A stretch of DNA of 64,000 bases from Cohnella mopanensis (GCF_022352055.1 NZ_JAKRWM010000028.1:1-64000), one strand, 5' to 3'. Positions 16,997-26,734 are shown, counted from the first letter of the stretch. Notes: generated from the letters alone by a model not told the origin. A program made the numbers and translations.

Positions 16997-18850
16997 GTGT
17001 TCGGTCAATGGAACCGGTTGTCGCGCTCGTTTTTCGGGCGATTGCAGTGGAAGCTGTTCATCTTTTTCTTAATTTTGACCGTCATTCCGGCAATCGTGAT
17101 CGGATACGTGTTATACAATAACTCCTACAAAGCCATTGAAGAGAAAACCGGCTTGTATTCCGAGCAGATCATGGTACAGTCTGCCGGACGGCTCGATGCC
17201 TTGCTCACCGGGATCGAGGACATAAGCCTGCAAATCGTTTCCTCGATCGACATTCAACAATCGATCAGGGAAATATCCGCTGAGGATAACGACAAGGTCC
17301 GAGATCGTGCAGCGGATAAGCTCAAGAAGAAGCTCGGGCAAATTCTTAGCTCGAAGAGAGAGATCGTCGGAGCGCAAATTCTGATGACCGGGCAGGACTT
17401 GGCGATTACATCGGGCGAGACGATGGTACCGGACGATTACAAATTGTCCAACGAATATACGCAGGCGATGAGTCGGACGGAACCGGTATATTGGCGGGGA
17501 ACGATTCAGAATCATAGCCCGTCGATGCTGTATGAATATTTAACGACGCTCACGCGCAAGATCTACGATCCGTCCAGCGGTACTGTAGTGGGAACTTTAG
17601 TTCTCGGTACCAAAGAGTTCGCGCTCGCGGATACGTTCTCCTATATCGACTTGGGCCCTAACGGATTCGTGTTCATCATGGATAAGGAGGGCAAGGTCGT
17701 CTCTCATCTGAGCAAGAAAAAGCTCACTAAACCCGCGGAGTATTCGTTCGTTCCGCAAATTGTCGATTCCCAAGAAGGAGACCAGCGCATGTTCTCCTCC
17801 AGTCTGGACGGACAGAAGTTCATGGTCACCTATGCCAAATCGACGGCGACCGGATGGTACGTCGTCAGCGCGATTCCTTACTCCTATTTGATGGAACGGA
17901 TCGTCTCCGTCGGTAAATTCTCGATTCAACTCGACCTCGTGCTGCTCGTGCTGGCCGTTGTGATTTCCCTGTCCATCTCCATTAGCATCTCAAGGCCGGT
18001 GCAAAGGCTTGCCGACGCGATGCGCAAGGTTGAGGGAGGCGATCTCAAGGTGTTCGTCAACCTGAACAGCAATAATGAAATCGGAATACTAGGCAGCAGC
18101 TTCAATCGGATGCTCAAACGGATTAACCAGCTGATCGATCGGGTCTACGAGGCGGAAATTTTGCAGAAGGATGCCGAGATTAAAGCATTGCAATCCCAGA
18201 TTAATCCTCATTTTCTGTACAATACGTTATCGGTCATCGATAGTATCGCTACCGTGAAGCAAGAGAAGGAAATCAGCTCCATTACCCAAATGCTGGCGGA
18301 CATTTTCCGATATAGCACGAACGGCAACGACGTGGCGACGATCGATGAGGAAGTGGGCCAATTACAACGTTACTTGCACATTCAGAAAACAAGGTACGGA
18401 GACGATCTTCGTTGGCAATTCATCATAGATCCGAACGTGCGCGATTGCCAGATCGTTAAACTACTGATCCAGCCTCTCGTAGAGAATGCCGTCATTCATG
18501 GAATCCGGAAAGCCGGGACGATTAAAGTGTTTATTTTGCCTGATGGAGACCATCTCGCGATTGCCGTTCAGGATAATGGGGCCGGGATGACGGATGAGGA
18601 GCTTAACTCGCTCGTTCAGCGGCTGGAAACATCGTCCAACCGTCTTCGCAGCAAGACGGACGGTGGAGCGCATATCGGGCTTGCGAATGTATGCCACAGG
18701 ATAAAGAGCTTCTACGGGGACGCTTTCGGTTTGACTATCGTGAGCTCCGAAGGGTTGGGAACGAAGGTGACCATTACGATTCCTATCGTTCGAGACACCT
18801 CGCAATTAACGCAAACCTCGTCAAATTCGCCGAGTGATAATATCGCTTAA
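16997..18850 (+). CDS. YesM-type sensor histidine kinase
   Basis: 617 residues, start GTG 16997 after AGGGGGA. Membrane helix at about 19-40, a large extracellular Cache-type sensor domain (about 45-305), second membrane helix at about 312-332, HAMP (about 333-385), and a His_kinase/HATPase module. The phosphorylated His405 is in QSQINPHFLYNTL, the N box is PLVENAVIHGI and the G box region is QDNGAGM. This is the LytS/YesM class, which pairs with AraC-type response regulators and senses extracellular carbohydrates, often through a binding protein. The partner regulator follows 30 bp downstream and a CUT2 ABC transporter follows that. Confidence 0.95.
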   Translation: MFGQWNRLSRSFFGRLQWKLFIFFLILTVIPAIVIGYVLYNNSYKAIEEKTGLYSEQIMVQSAGRLDALLTGIEDISLQIVSSIDIQQSIREISAEDNDKVRDRAADKLKKKLGQILSSKREIVGAQILMTGQDLAITSGETMVPDDYKLSNEYTQAMSRTEPVYWRGTIQNHSPSMLYEYLTTLTRKIYDPSSGTVVGTLVLGTKEFALADTFSYIDLGPNGFVFIMDKEGKVVSHLSKKKLTKPAEYSFVPQIVDSQEGDQRMFSSSLDGQKFMVTYAKSTATGWYVVSAIPYSYLMERIVSVGKFSIQLDLVLLVLAVVISLSISISISRPVQRLADAMRKVEGGDLKVFVNLNSNNEIGILGSSFNRMLKRINQLIDRVYEAEILQKDAEIKALQSQINPHFLYNTLSVIDSIATVKQEKEISSITQMLADIFRYSTNGNDVATIDEEVGQLQRYLHIQKTRYGDDLRWQFIIDPNVRDCQIVKLLIQPLVENAVIHGIRKAGTIKVFILPDGDHLAIAVQDNGAGMTDEELNSLVQRLETSSNRLRSKTDGGAHIGLANVCHRIKSFYGDAFGLTIVSSEGLGTKVTITIPIVRDTSQLTQTSSNSPSDNIA

Positions 18851-18880
18851 GCTTCGGACATGGAAAGGAGTTCAATAGCT

Positions 18881-20512
18881 ATGTTATTAAACGTATTGAT
18901 CGTGGACGATGAGCTGCATATTCGGAACGGCATTAAGATGAAAGTCGATTGGAATTCCCTTGGCATGCAGGTGGCCGCGGAAGCGAGCGATGGAGCCGAG
19001 GCAATGGAATATATCGCCGGCGGTACAATTGATCTGGTCATAACGGACATTACGATGCCGGTCATGGACGGTCTTACCCTTATCCGTCAAACAGCCGAAA
19101 TCAACCAAGCCGTTAAATTTATCGTGATCAGCGGGTATAGCGAGTTCGAATACGCGCGCACCGCGATGAAATACGGAATATCGGAATATTTGCTTAAGCC
19201 GCTTAAAGAAAACGAGATGAGGGCGTCGCTTCTAGCTGTCAAAGACGAGATTCTCGCCTCGGAAAGCGCCTGGATGAAGGAGCGGGAGAAGCGGGAGAAG
19301 CTTAGGCAGAAAGAAGAGTCTTTGCTCCATTGGCTCAGGGATAAAAGCTCCAAGCAGGTTCCGGCCGATGTGGAACAAGAGTGGAGGAAGGAGCTTGCGG
19401 AGCAGCGTTTTCTGATCGGCATTATCAAGTCCGAACTGTTGTCGGAGTCCTCCGCCGACGATCCGAACCGAATCCGCAACCTCGTGCTCTACAATGAGAT
19501 GGAAACGGCTTGCGGCGAATATATGGCCAACGTGGGGGCGGGATGCGTGATCAAGAACATCATGCCCGATCATGAATTCATATTGCTGCTTCACCCGGAG
19601 CCTTCGAACGGCAAAGAAAAAATCGTTCGTTCCTTAGTCCCTTTCTTGAAAAGCTTGGAAGAAAAATTCGGCATCCGGGTGACGGTCGGACTCGGCGGCG
19701 TCTATGATCAAGCGAATGCGATCAAAGCTTCTTATCGCGAAGCGCTCTTTGCCGTGAAGGAAAGACTTTTGCTCGGGACGGGCAAAGCCATCGATTTCTC
19801 TCAGGTTCCGGTTAAGGCCGACAAACCGAATTTTGCTGCGGATATGAAATTGCTGACGCGTTTTCTGAAAGAAAAGAAGTGGGACAAGGTTAAGGAACAT
19901 ATCGATTATTTGTTCAAGAACGCGCTTATGAAGAAGCTCATTGCCAACCATACGCAAGCTCACGAGTTGTTCTTCGAGGTTTATTTCGTGATCAAGCAAT
20001 TCGCTCAGGAGGAAGCGGCCGTCCATTCCGATGCCGCTTTGGTCGGCTCGGTGGCGGATATTACGGAGATCGTCACCGGATTCAGCCATCTGGATCAGAT
20101 GGTGGATTGGTTGTATCAATATTTAGAGAGCTCTTGCCAACACTTGATCGGAGGACAAGACGCGACGGGCAAGGAAATCGTGTACCGGGTAAAAGCTTAT
20201 ATTAAGGAATTTTGCAGCTCGGAACTTACCCTGAACTTGGTTTCGGAGAAGTACCACATTAATCCGATCTATTTCAGTAGAATTTTCAAGACCTACACCG
20301 GGGAAAGTTTTAATAGCTATATTACGAGAATTCGGATGGAAGAAGCGAAGCATCTCCTCGAGACGACTTCCTTGAGGCAGCAAGAGATATCGGAGATCGT
20401 GGGTTATGAGGACCCGAAATATTTTAGCAAGGTGTTCAAGAAGTTTTTCGGCATCAGCCCGAGCCAGTATACGGAAAATCGGCAACAGGACCTCCCCTCG
20501 ATGAACGGGTAG
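18881..20512 (+). CDS. YesN-type response regulator with AraC DNA-binding domain
   Basis: 543 residues from the ATG at 18881, which follows AAAGGAG by ten bases; an in-frame ATG at 18860 overlaps that binding site and is unlikely to be used. Receiver domain at residues 1-125 with Asp9/Asp10 and phosphorylated Asp56 (in DLVITDITMP), a long middle region of about 290 residues, and a C-terminal pair of AraC helix-turn-helix motifs (LVSEKYHINPIYFSRIFKTY, then EISEIVGYEDPKYFSKVFKKF). It is partnered with the kinase just upstream. The likely targets are the CUT2 operon at 20691 and perhaps the moc-like genes at 26735, which share a 14-bp upstream sequence. Confidence 0.94.
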   Translation: MLLNVLIVDDELHIRNGIKMKVDWNSLGMQVAAEASDGAEAMEYIAGGTIDLVITDITMPVMDGLTLIRQTAEINQAVKFIVISGYSEFEYARTAMKYGISEYLLKPLKENEMRASLLAVKDEILASESAWMKEREKREKLRQKEESLLHWLRDKSSKQVPADVEQEWRKELAEQRFLIGIIKSELLSESSADDPNRIRNLVLYNEMETACGEYMANVGAGCVIKNIMPDHEFILLLHPEPSNGKEKIVRSLVPFLKSLEEKFGIRVTVGLGGVYDQANAIKASYREALFAVKERLLLGTGKAIDFSQVPVKADKPNFAADMKLLTRFLKEKKWDKVKEHIDYLFKNALMKKLIANHTQAHELFFEVYFVIKQFAQEEAAVHSDAALVGSVADITEIVTGFSHLDQMVDWLYQYLESSCQHLIGGQDATGKEIVYRVKAYIKEFCSSELTLNLVSEKYHINPIYFSRIFKTYTGESFNSYITRIRMEEAKHLLETTSLRQQEISEIVGYEDPKYFSKVFKKFFGISPSQYTENRQQDLPSMNG

Positions 20513-20538
20513 CCGAACCGAAAGGTATAATTTTTGCA

Positions 20539-20552
20539 CTTGTTTAGTTGAT
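20539..20552 (+). repeat. 14-bp direct repeat, copy 1 (CTTGTTTAGTTGAT)
   Basis: Exact copy of 26464-26477. This copy lies about 140 bp before the CUT2 binding-protein gene; the other lies between the CUT2 operon and the moc-like genes. It is a candidate operator for the regulator encoded just upstream, by position only. Confidence 0.4.
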
Positions 20553-20690
20553 TATGTGAGTCTGCGGAATCAGCCATCCATGATAACCTAAGTCTCAGAC
20601 AGACACCCATACACGCAAAAGCAATCACACAAACCGGGATGCTGTGGAGAGTGGAATCATGGATTTTCCATTTCAAAGGGAGGCTTTTCA

Positions 20691-21788
20691 ATGAAAAGAA
20701 GTTTGTCCATCGTACTCAGCATCATGCTTGCTTCGGTTCTTGTCTTGTCCGCATGCGGCAAAAACGAGAACAAGCCGTCCAACTCGGCAGCATCTAGCAG
20801 CGCAAGCGCTTCGCAAGGGGAATCCAAAGAAATTAAACCGATCGTCGTCGGAGTGAGCAACGGATACATCGGCAACGGCTGGAGAACGCAAATGACGGAA
20901 GCGATCGAACAGCTCGCGGAAGAATACAAACAAAAAGGTTGGATAGAGAAAATTATCGTACAGCACGCGGGCGTTGACGTGAACAACCAAATCGCGCAAA
21001 TTCGCAATATGATTAACGCCAAAGTCGATTTGCTGCTTATCGATCCCAATTCTGAAACCGCTCTCAATCCGGTAATCGAAGAAGCGGTTAAGAAAGGCAT
21101 TACCGTAATCACGTTCGATCAGCCGGTAACGACGCCGAAATCGATCAACGTTGTCATCGACCAACAAGAGTTCGGCAGAAACCTTGCCGAGTGGTTCGTG
21201 AACGAGCTTGGCGGCAAAGGAGATATCGTGATCGTCAGCGGATTGGCGGGAAGCTCTGCTAACGTTAACCGTTTGATCGGGATGAAAGAAGTGCTCGCGA
21301 AAAACCCGGATATTAAAGTTCTGACGGAAGTCAACGGCAACTGGGACGAAGCGAACGCGCAGCAAGTCACATCGAACCTGATCGCTTCTTATCCTAAGAT
21401 CGACGGCGTCCTTACTCAGGACGGAATGGCGCTTGGCGTAGTGAACGCATTCCAAGCAGCGAACAAGAAGCTCCCTGTTATTACGGGCGAAAACAATGTC
21501 GCCTTCCTGAAGAAGTGGAAGGAATTAAAAGACAGCGAAGGCTTCAGCACGTATGGCCAGAATAACCCTCCGGGTATCGGCGCGACGGCGCTCGGAATTG
21601 GCGTAAGAATGCTACAGGGCCAGAAGAGCAATCTTCCGATGAGAGATAACACGTTCTACTATCCGATCAGCACGCACATCAAGAACGACAGCTTGGAAGC
21701 CGAATTGGGCAAAGTATCGGACAAGCCGGATACGTTTACGCTTGACGAGCATCTTTCTGAGGATCAATTGAACGCGTTTTTCGAATAA
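20691..21788 (+). CDS. CUT2 sugar ABC transporter, substrate-binding lipoprotein
   Basis: 365 residues. Lipoprotein signal peptide with the lipobox LSAC (Cys19 after cleavage), a Ser/Asn-rich tether, then a periplasmic-binding-protein fold of the ribose/inositol type (VVGVSNGYIGNGWRTQM at the start, QIAQIRNMINAKVDLLLIDP, ITFDQPV, and IDGVLTQDGMALGVVNAF). Such proteins bind pentoses, hexoses, furanoses or inositols. It is the first gene of a five-gene run with an ATPase, two permeases and a mutarotase. A strong stem-loop (21815-21848) follows the stop codon, which probably raises the level of this gene over the next. By position it would be the counterpart of rhizobial MocB. Confidence 0.93.
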   Translation: MKRSLSIVLSIMLASVLVLSACGKNENKPSNSAASSSASASQGESKEIKPIVVGVSNGYIGNGWRTQMTEAIEQLAEEYKQKGWIEKIIVQHAGVDVNNQIAQIRNMINAKVDLLLIDPNSETALNPVIEEAVKKGITVITFDQPVTTPKSINVVIDQQEFGRNLAEWFVNELGGKGDIVIVSGLAGSSANVNRLIGMKEVLAKNPDIKVLTEVNGNWDEANAQQVTSNLIASYPKIDGVLTQDGMALGVVNAFQAANKKLPVITGENNVAFLKKWKELKDSEGFSTYGQNNPPGIGATALGIGVRMLQGQKSNLPMRDNTFYYPISTHIKNDSLEAELGKVSDKPDTFTLDEHLSEDQLNAFFE

Positions 21789-21814
21789 CGCCATACGGGT
21801 AACAATCGATACGA

Positions 21815-21848
21815 CGAAAGAGGGAGTACTGAGGTATTCCCTCTTTCG
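21815..21848 (+). terminator. stem-loop between binding protein and ATPase genes
   Basis: CGAAAGAGGGA and TCCCTCTTTCG, an 11-bp perfect stem with a 12-nt loop and no T tract. Probably a transcript-stabilising or partly terminating structure. Confidence 0.75.
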
Positions 21849-21866
21849 AATAAGAGGAGAATGGCC

Positions 21867-23381
21867 ATGCAATTACTCGAAGCGAAATCGTTGCGCAAAT
21901 CCTATGGCGGAGTCATGGCACTTCGCGACGGTAATTTGATCTGCAAGCAAGGAAAAGTATGCGGGCTGCTTGGAGCTAACGGATCGGGGAAATCGACGTT
22001 CTCGAAAATGATATCAGGAGTCGTGAAACCGGACGGAGGAGAAATCTGGTTCGACGGCGAGCGGCTAAACGTCGCGAACCCTCAAGAGGCCAAGAAGCAA
22101 GGGATTATCATGGTTCATCAGCATCTCAGTCTCGTTCCCGAGCTGACGATCTGGGAGAACATGACGTTAGGCTCCGAACCGGAAAGCGCCATGGGATTCA
22201 TGAAGGATCAGCAATCGAGGGAGATCGCGCAAACGTATTTATCCAAATTCTCTCCCGAGCTCTCGATTGACGAGAAAGTGAAGGACTTATCGCTTGCGCA
22301 GAAACAATTCGTAGAAATCGCCAAAGCGATTTCCCAGAAACCCAAGCTACTTATTCTAGACGAACCTACCGCTCCGCTTGAGCAGTCCGAAGTAGAGAAA
22401 TTGTTCGCCGTCATGCGGGAGTTGAAGGCGAATCATACCTCGATTATCTTTATCTCCCATCGCTTGTGGGAAATCAAAACCATTTGCGACTACGTAGTGG
22501 TGTTCCGTAACGGGGAAACCGTCGGCGCCATCGATTTCGAAACCGAAGCCAAGGACGAGAACCTGATCGTCTCCATGATATCCGGCAAAGAACATCGGCA
22601 TGCCAAAGACAATGCTTCTGCGAGTAGCGCCATACAGTCGGAAAAGATGCTCGAAGTCCGGGAGCTCATGCTCCGCAAATCGAAGGATCGGGTGAGCTTT
22701 GATATAAAGAAAGGCGAGGTCGTCGGCCTTGGAGGACTTCAAGGGCAAGGGCAAGAAGAGCTGCTGCTCGTATTGTCCGGCCTTATCCAGCCGAAGCAGG
22801 GGCAAATCTCGCTAGGCGGGAAAAAGCTGAAGCTGCGGCATCCGAAACATGCCGTTCGGGAGGGAATGGTCCTTGTACCGGGAGATCGGCATAAGGAAGG
22901 CTTGTTCCTCCAGCATGATGTGCTGCTTAATCTGATCTTTCCGCAATTCGCAACGAAGAAAACCGGGTTTTTCCTGAACATGAAGAAGCTTAAGGCGGAG
23001 GCCAATGAAGTCATCGGCCAAGTGAACATCGTTCCGAACGATCCCGGCAAAGTCGTGCAATACTTAAGCGGAGGCAACCAGCAGAAGGTCGTCGTGGGCA
23101 AATGGCTCCCGTTATCTCCTAAGGTGCTGCTGCTCAGCGATCCGGCTAAGGGCGTTGACATCGGGGCCAAGAAGGAATTGTACGACACGGTTAGAAAACT
23201 GGCCGAACAGGGAACTTCCGTTCTTCTGTACGCAAGCGACCATGAAGAATTAATGGATATTTGCGATCGCGTATTCATTCTGTTCGAGGATCAGATCGTG
23301 GATGAATTGATGCCTTCCGATTACAGCGAACAACGCTTCGTGGCTGCTTCCTTGCGTTCGGCGAAGGCTGCGGGAAACTAG
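21867..23381 (+). CDS. CUT2 sugar ABC transporter, double-domain ATP-binding protein
   Basis: 504 residues with two fused ABC domains, as in RbsA, XylG and YtfR. The first domain has Walker A GANGSGKST, a variant signature LSLAQKQFVEIAKAI and Walker B LLILDEPTAP. The second has a degenerate Walker A (GLQGQGQEELL) and a full signature LSGGNQQKVVVGKWL, which is the normal asymmetry of this class. The start is ATG 21867, with GAGGAG seven bases upstream; the in-frame ATG at 21861 is too close to that site. It energises the two permeases encoded next. Confidence 0.95.
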   Translation: MQLLEAKSLRKSYGGVMALRDGNLICKQGKVCGLLGANGSGKSTFSKMISGVVKPDGGEIWFDGERLNVANPQEAKKQGIIMVHQHLSLVPELTIWENMTLGSEPESAMGFMKDQQSREIAQTYLSKFSPELSIDEKVKDLSLAQKQFVEIAKAISQKPKLLILDEPTAPLEQSEVEKLFAVMRELKANHTSIIFISHRLWEIKTICDYVVVFRNGETVGAIDFETEAKDENLIVSMISGKEHRHAKDNASASSAIQSEKMLEVRELMLRKSKDRVSFDIKKGEVVGLGGLQGQGQEELLLVLSGLIQPKQGQISLGGKKLKLRHPKHAVREGMVLVPGDRHKEGLFLQHDVLLNLIFPQFATKKTGFFLNMKKLKAEANEVIGQVNIVPNDPGKVVQYLSGGNQQKVVVGKWLPLSPKVLLLSDPAKGVDIGAKKELYDTVRKLAEQGTSVLLYASDHEELMDICDRVFILFEDQIVDELMPSDYSEQRFVAASLRSAKAAGN

Positions 23382-23408
23382 TTTATCTCTACTTTGGGGT
23401 GAGTCGAA

Positions 23409-24371
23409 TTGAAAGGACAAAATCGCTTGCATAAGCTCCAACATCATAGCTTGTTCCCGATTGTTATTATCTTTCTCATTGTGATTGCCGTGAATGCCTA
23501 CTTGCAGCCCGGATTTTTCACCTTTGACGTCTTTCAATCCAACCTGGCCAGCTTTACTCCGCTCGTACTCGCCAGCATGGCGCAAGCGGTCGTCATTCTG
23601 GTCGGCGGAATCGATCTCTCCCTCGGGATGGCGGTAACTTTGTCGACGGTTATCATGGCCGCGACGATGAACGATTCGCCTTCAAGCGTCTTCGTGGGAA
23701 TCGGTCTCTCGCTCGTTGCGACCTTCGCGGTCGGAGCGTTAAACGGGATCACGGTCGGTTATTTGAAGCTCCCGGCGATCATTTCCACCTTCGCGGTGTC
23801 GGCGATCTGCTACGGGGCGGCGCTTCTGATTATGCCGCAGCCCGGCGGGTATATTCCTTCCTTTTTTTACGAGGCTTATCAAACGAACATCGCTTCTATC
23901 CTGCCGGTATCTTTGGTGATCATTATCATCGGGTTGGTGATCTGGGGATTCATCCAGAGGCGGAAAATTTACCGTTACATCTATGCCGTCGGCGGCAGCG
24001 AGCAAGCGGCTTACGCTAACGGAATCAACACGAAGAAGGTTAAACTATACGCTTTTCTGATCAGCAGTATTTTTATCGTGTTGACGGCATTGGTCGTCGT
24101 CTCTCAAACGGCAACCGGCGATGCGAACATGGGCCGGGCGTATACGTTGAACTCGATCGCGGCCGTCGTAATCGGAGGAATCAGTCTCCAGGGCGGTAAA
24201 GGCAACCTGATCGGCGCTGTTCTGGGCGCTCTCATTCTCGGATTCATTTCCAACATTATTTTCTTCGCGAACCTGTCTTCCTTCTACCAAGATTTGATTA
24301 AGGGCTTGATCATTATATTCGCGCTGACGCTGTCCATTCTTCCGACGCTTCGGAAGAAGGCGCTTGCCTAA
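23409..24371 (+). CDS. CUT2 sugar ABC transporter permease 1
   Basis: 320 residues, start TTG 23409 after GGGGTGAG. About ten hydrophobic helices of the BPD_transp_2 family, with the conserved ILVGGIDLSLGMAVTLSTV segment in the N-terminal half and the AVVIGGISLQGGKGNLIGAVLGALILG loop-helix near the C-terminus (quoted in part). Having two different permeases in one operon resembles the YtfT/YjfF pair of the E. coli galactofuranose importer. It imports the same ligand as the lipoprotein at 20691. Confidence 0.92.
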   Translation: MKGQNRLHKLQHHSLFPIVIIFLIVIAVNAYLQPGFFTFDVFQSNLASFTPLVLASMAQAVVILVGGIDLSLGMAVTLSTVIMAATMNDSPSSVFVGIGLSLVATFAVGALNGITVGYLKLPAIISTFAVSAICYGAALLIMPQPGGYIPSFFYEAYQTNIASILPVSLVIIIIGLVIWGFIQRRKIYRYIYAVGGSEQAAYANGINTKKVKLYAFLISSIFIVLTALVVVSQTATGDANMGRAYTLNSIAAVVIGGISLQGGKGNLIGAVLGALILGFISNIIFFANLSSFYQDLIKGLIIIFALTLSILPTLRKKALA

Positions 24372-24391
24372 TCGGGAGGTTGACCATAAGC

Positions 24392-25384
24392 ATGAGCCAA
24401 TTGCAAACAAGCGAAGCGCGAAACCCGGGCCTGACGCTGAAAAGCGTCAAAAACCTTGGCAATTTTAAGGTGCTAATCGCTTACGCGCTCGCCGTATTGA
24501 TCTTCATCGCGGGGCAGATCATCTCCCCGGGGTTCGGAGAATTCTCCAACATTATGAACGTGTTGAACATATCCGCTTTGCTAGGGTTTATTGCCTTGGC
24601 GCAGATGCTCGTCGTCTTATCCGGCGGCGAAGGCATCGACTTATCCGTGGGCGCGATGGCTTCTTTCGGAGCTGTCATGTCTTCGCAGATCATTGGCGGT
24701 TTGGACGGGAACCTGCCTCTGGCTATCCTCATCGTATTGGCGGTCGGATTTCTGATCGGCTGCGTCAGCGGGATAGGCATTTCGTACTTCAAGGTACCTC
24801 CGCTCGTCATGACGCTAGCGATGGCCAGCGTTATTCAAGGGGGAGCTCTCGTCTACACGAACGGCCAACCGAAAGGAATGGCCTCTCCGCTCCTTAAGGA
24901 ACTCGGTACCGGAAGAACGGCGGGTATTCCTAATCTCGTGTTTCTATGGATCGTGGTTGCCGTTATCGTTGCCGTGTTCCTTACGCGGACGAAATGGGGC
25001 AAGCTGCTGTACGGCTTGGGTACCAATAGGCTAACGACGGAGCTGTCCGGCGTAAGAACCAGGGTCGTCCGTACGGTCGTATACGGCGCAAGCGGAGCGA
25101 TATCGGCTATAAGCGGAATGATGCTCCTTAGCTATACCGGGACGGCTTTCCTCGATATCGGAGCGACTTACATGCTGCCTACGATCATTGCGGTCGTCAT
25201 CGGAGGAATCGCTCTAACGGGCGGACTTGGAAGCTATAATGGTACAGTTGCGGGAGCTATTCTTCTGACATCCTTGAGCAGTATTCTCATCACGCTGAAC
25301 ATTAGCGAGGGCGGGCGGCAGATCGTCTATGGTATCATATTGTTGCTCTTGCTCATTGCTTATGGCAGGCAGAAAACAACATGA
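24392..25384 (+). CDS. CUT2 sugar ABC transporter permease 2
   Basis: 330 residues from the ATG at 24392, with GGGAGGT eleven bases upstream; the in-frame TTG at 24380 overlaps that site. About ten membrane helices of the same family as the previous gene. The motif VVLSGGEGIDLSVGAMASFG is in the N-terminal half and VVIGGIALTGGLGSYNGT near the end. It presumably pairs with permease 1 as a heterodimer. Confidence 0.92.
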   Translation: MSQLQTSEARNPGLTLKSVKNLGNFKVLIAYALAVLIFIAGQIISPGFGEFSNIMNVLNISALLGFIALAQMLVVLSGGEGIDLSVGAMASFGAVMSSQIIGGLDGNLPLAILIVLAVGFLIGCVSGIGISYFKVPPLVMTLAMASVIQGGALVYTNGQPKGMASPLLKELGTGRTAGIPNLVFLWIVVAVIVAVFLTRTKWGKLLYGLGTNRLTTELSGVRTRVVRTVVYGASGAISAISGMMLLSYTGTAFLDIGATYMLPTIIAVVIGGIALTGGLGSYNGTVAGAILLTSLSSILITLNISEGGRQIVYGIILLLLLIAYGRQKTT

Positions 25385-25412
25385 TGAAGTTATGACGAAA
25401 GGTTGATGCGTA

Positions 25413-26390
25413 ATGGATCGATATGCAGCGAACCGAATAATGAAAGACGGAATGGCCGTTATTGAGTTAACGGATGCAGGAAGCGATTCTGTAGCGGAGA
25501 TTGTTCCCGAGGTCGGGAACAATCTCTATCGTTTCGAGAGCGGAGGACGGCAGGTTCTCGTACCGCCTGCCAGCGTGAGTTCGTTCAAGAACGTTGAGCT
25601 AACCGATTTTCAATACGGAACGCCGATTCTATTCCCTCCGAATCGGGTGAAGAACGGCCGATTGACCTATAAAGGTAGAGAATATCGTCTTCCGTTGAAC
25701 GAGCCGCCGAACTTTCATCTGCACGGCGAGATTTGTTCGAGAGCTTGGGAAGTGATCGAGACGGGGGCATCGGACGAAGGCGGAGCTTACGTGATCAGCC
25801 AATTCCGCTATGCCGAGCATCCTGACATCATGGCTTATTTTCCTCACCCGCTGATCTTTACCGTTACGGTCAGGTTGCTAGAAGGACGATTGGAGTTGAA
25901 CGGGACGATCGCGAACGAGGGAGAAGACGAGGCGCCGTTAGCGTTCGGGCTCCATCCGTATTTCTCTATTCCGTTCGATAGCGGAGAAGAGATTAGGCTA
26001 CAAGTACCCGCGACGGCGGAGTGGCCGGTGACGAACTTAGCTCTGGTTGCAGGGGAGCCGTCGGTGACGGACTACAGCCTTTGTTTGAAAGAAGGCGTCT
26101 CTATTGCCGACTATCCGCAGCTGGGCTGCAACCTCTTCACTCTGTCTGGCGGGGAAAGCACCTGTCGCATGGAAATGAAAGACAGAGGGTATACGATCGC
26201 CTATCGATTCGGACCGGAGTTTCCTTACGTGTTGCTCTTCCGTCCGGATTGGTCATCCGCTTATTCGCTCGAACCGTACACGTACGTTACAGATGCGTTT
26301 AACCTTCCATATGAGCAAGAACGGACGGGTGCGCGGGGCATCGAAGCGGGAGAAACATTTAGTTTCAGCACGAGCATGTGGGTGGAGTAG
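25413..26390 (+). CDS. aldose 1-epimerase (mutarotase) family protein
   Basis: 325 residues of the galactose-mutarotase beta-sandwich family. Candidate catalytic residues are visible: a first His in FHLHGEICSRAW, a second His in AFGLHPYFSIPF and the general-base Glu in SLEPYTYVTDAFNLP. It interconverts anomers of an aldose. As last gene of the CUT2 operon, 28 bp after permease 2, it points to a ring-forming sugar as the imported ligand, which fits less well with a pure inositol. An intrinsic terminator follows. Confidence 0.88.
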   Translation: MDRYAANRIMKDGMAVIELTDAGSDSVAEIVPEVGNNLYRFESGGRQVLVPPASVSSFKNVELTDFQYGTPILFPPNRVKNGRLTYKGREYRLPLNEPPNFHLHGEICSRAWEVIETGASDEGGAYVISQFRYAEHPDIMAYFPHPLIFTVTVRLLEGRLELNGTIANEGEDEAPLAFGLHPYFSIPFDSGEEIRLQVPATAEWPVTNLALVAGEPSVTDYSLCLKEGVSIADYPQLGCNLFTLSGGESTCRMEMKDRGYTIAYRFGPEFPYVLLFRPDWSSAYSLEPYTYVTDAFNLPYEQERTGARGIEAGETFSFSTSMWVE

Positions 26391-26409
26391 GAAAGGCAGT
26401 TTTCTAAGA

Positions 26410-26453
26410 GAGCTATTTCCTCGTCGGAAGACGCGGTGAAATAGCTCCTTTTT
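26410..26453 (+). terminator. intrinsic terminator after the CUT2/mutarotase operon
   Basis: GAGCTATTTC and GAAATAGCTC, a 10-bp perfect stem followed by CTTTTTGTTGTTTT. Confidence 0.88.
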
Positions 26454-26463
26454 GTTGTTTTGC

Positions 26464-26477
26464 CTTGTTTAGTTGAT
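26464..26477 (+). repeat. 14-bp direct repeat, copy 2 (CTTGTTTAGTTGAT)
   Basis: Exact partner of 20539-20552, here upstream of the moc-like gene run. See copy 1. Confidence 0.4.
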
Positions 26478-26550
26478 CTAGAGCGGAAAACCCGCTCAAT
26501 TTACTCCCAATGTGCAGCCTTCAATGATTCTAGAATCCGTTCCATCGTGT

Positions 26551-26582
26551 AAACCGTCAGGGAATCCCGGCGGTTTTTTTAC
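26551..26582 (+). terminator. second intrinsic terminator before the moc-like genes
   Basis: AAACCG and CGGTTT arms with paired CAGGGA/TCCCGG-like inner bases, followed by seven T residues. It separates the transport operon from the catabolic genes, so the latter need their own promoter in 26583-26734. That stretch holds no clear SigA promoter that I can see. Confidence 0.65.
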
Positions 26583-26734
26583 GTTCGGCGCATTACCGCG
26601 TACCCAACAAAAGTAAGCGCTTCAACAGGTATAAAAAACACTCCTAAGAAGTTGATTTTATGAGTCGGCTTAGAGGGCTCGGAATTTTATGATTAGAACA
26701 TAACAACGGCTTGGCTGAAGAGGAGGAACAACGA

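Noticed and set aside
26612-26625. cre site upstream of the moc-like genes (AGTAAGCGCTTCAA).
   Set aside because: Only 11 of 14 consensus positions agree, which is too weak to list as a feature, though the location is suggestive.
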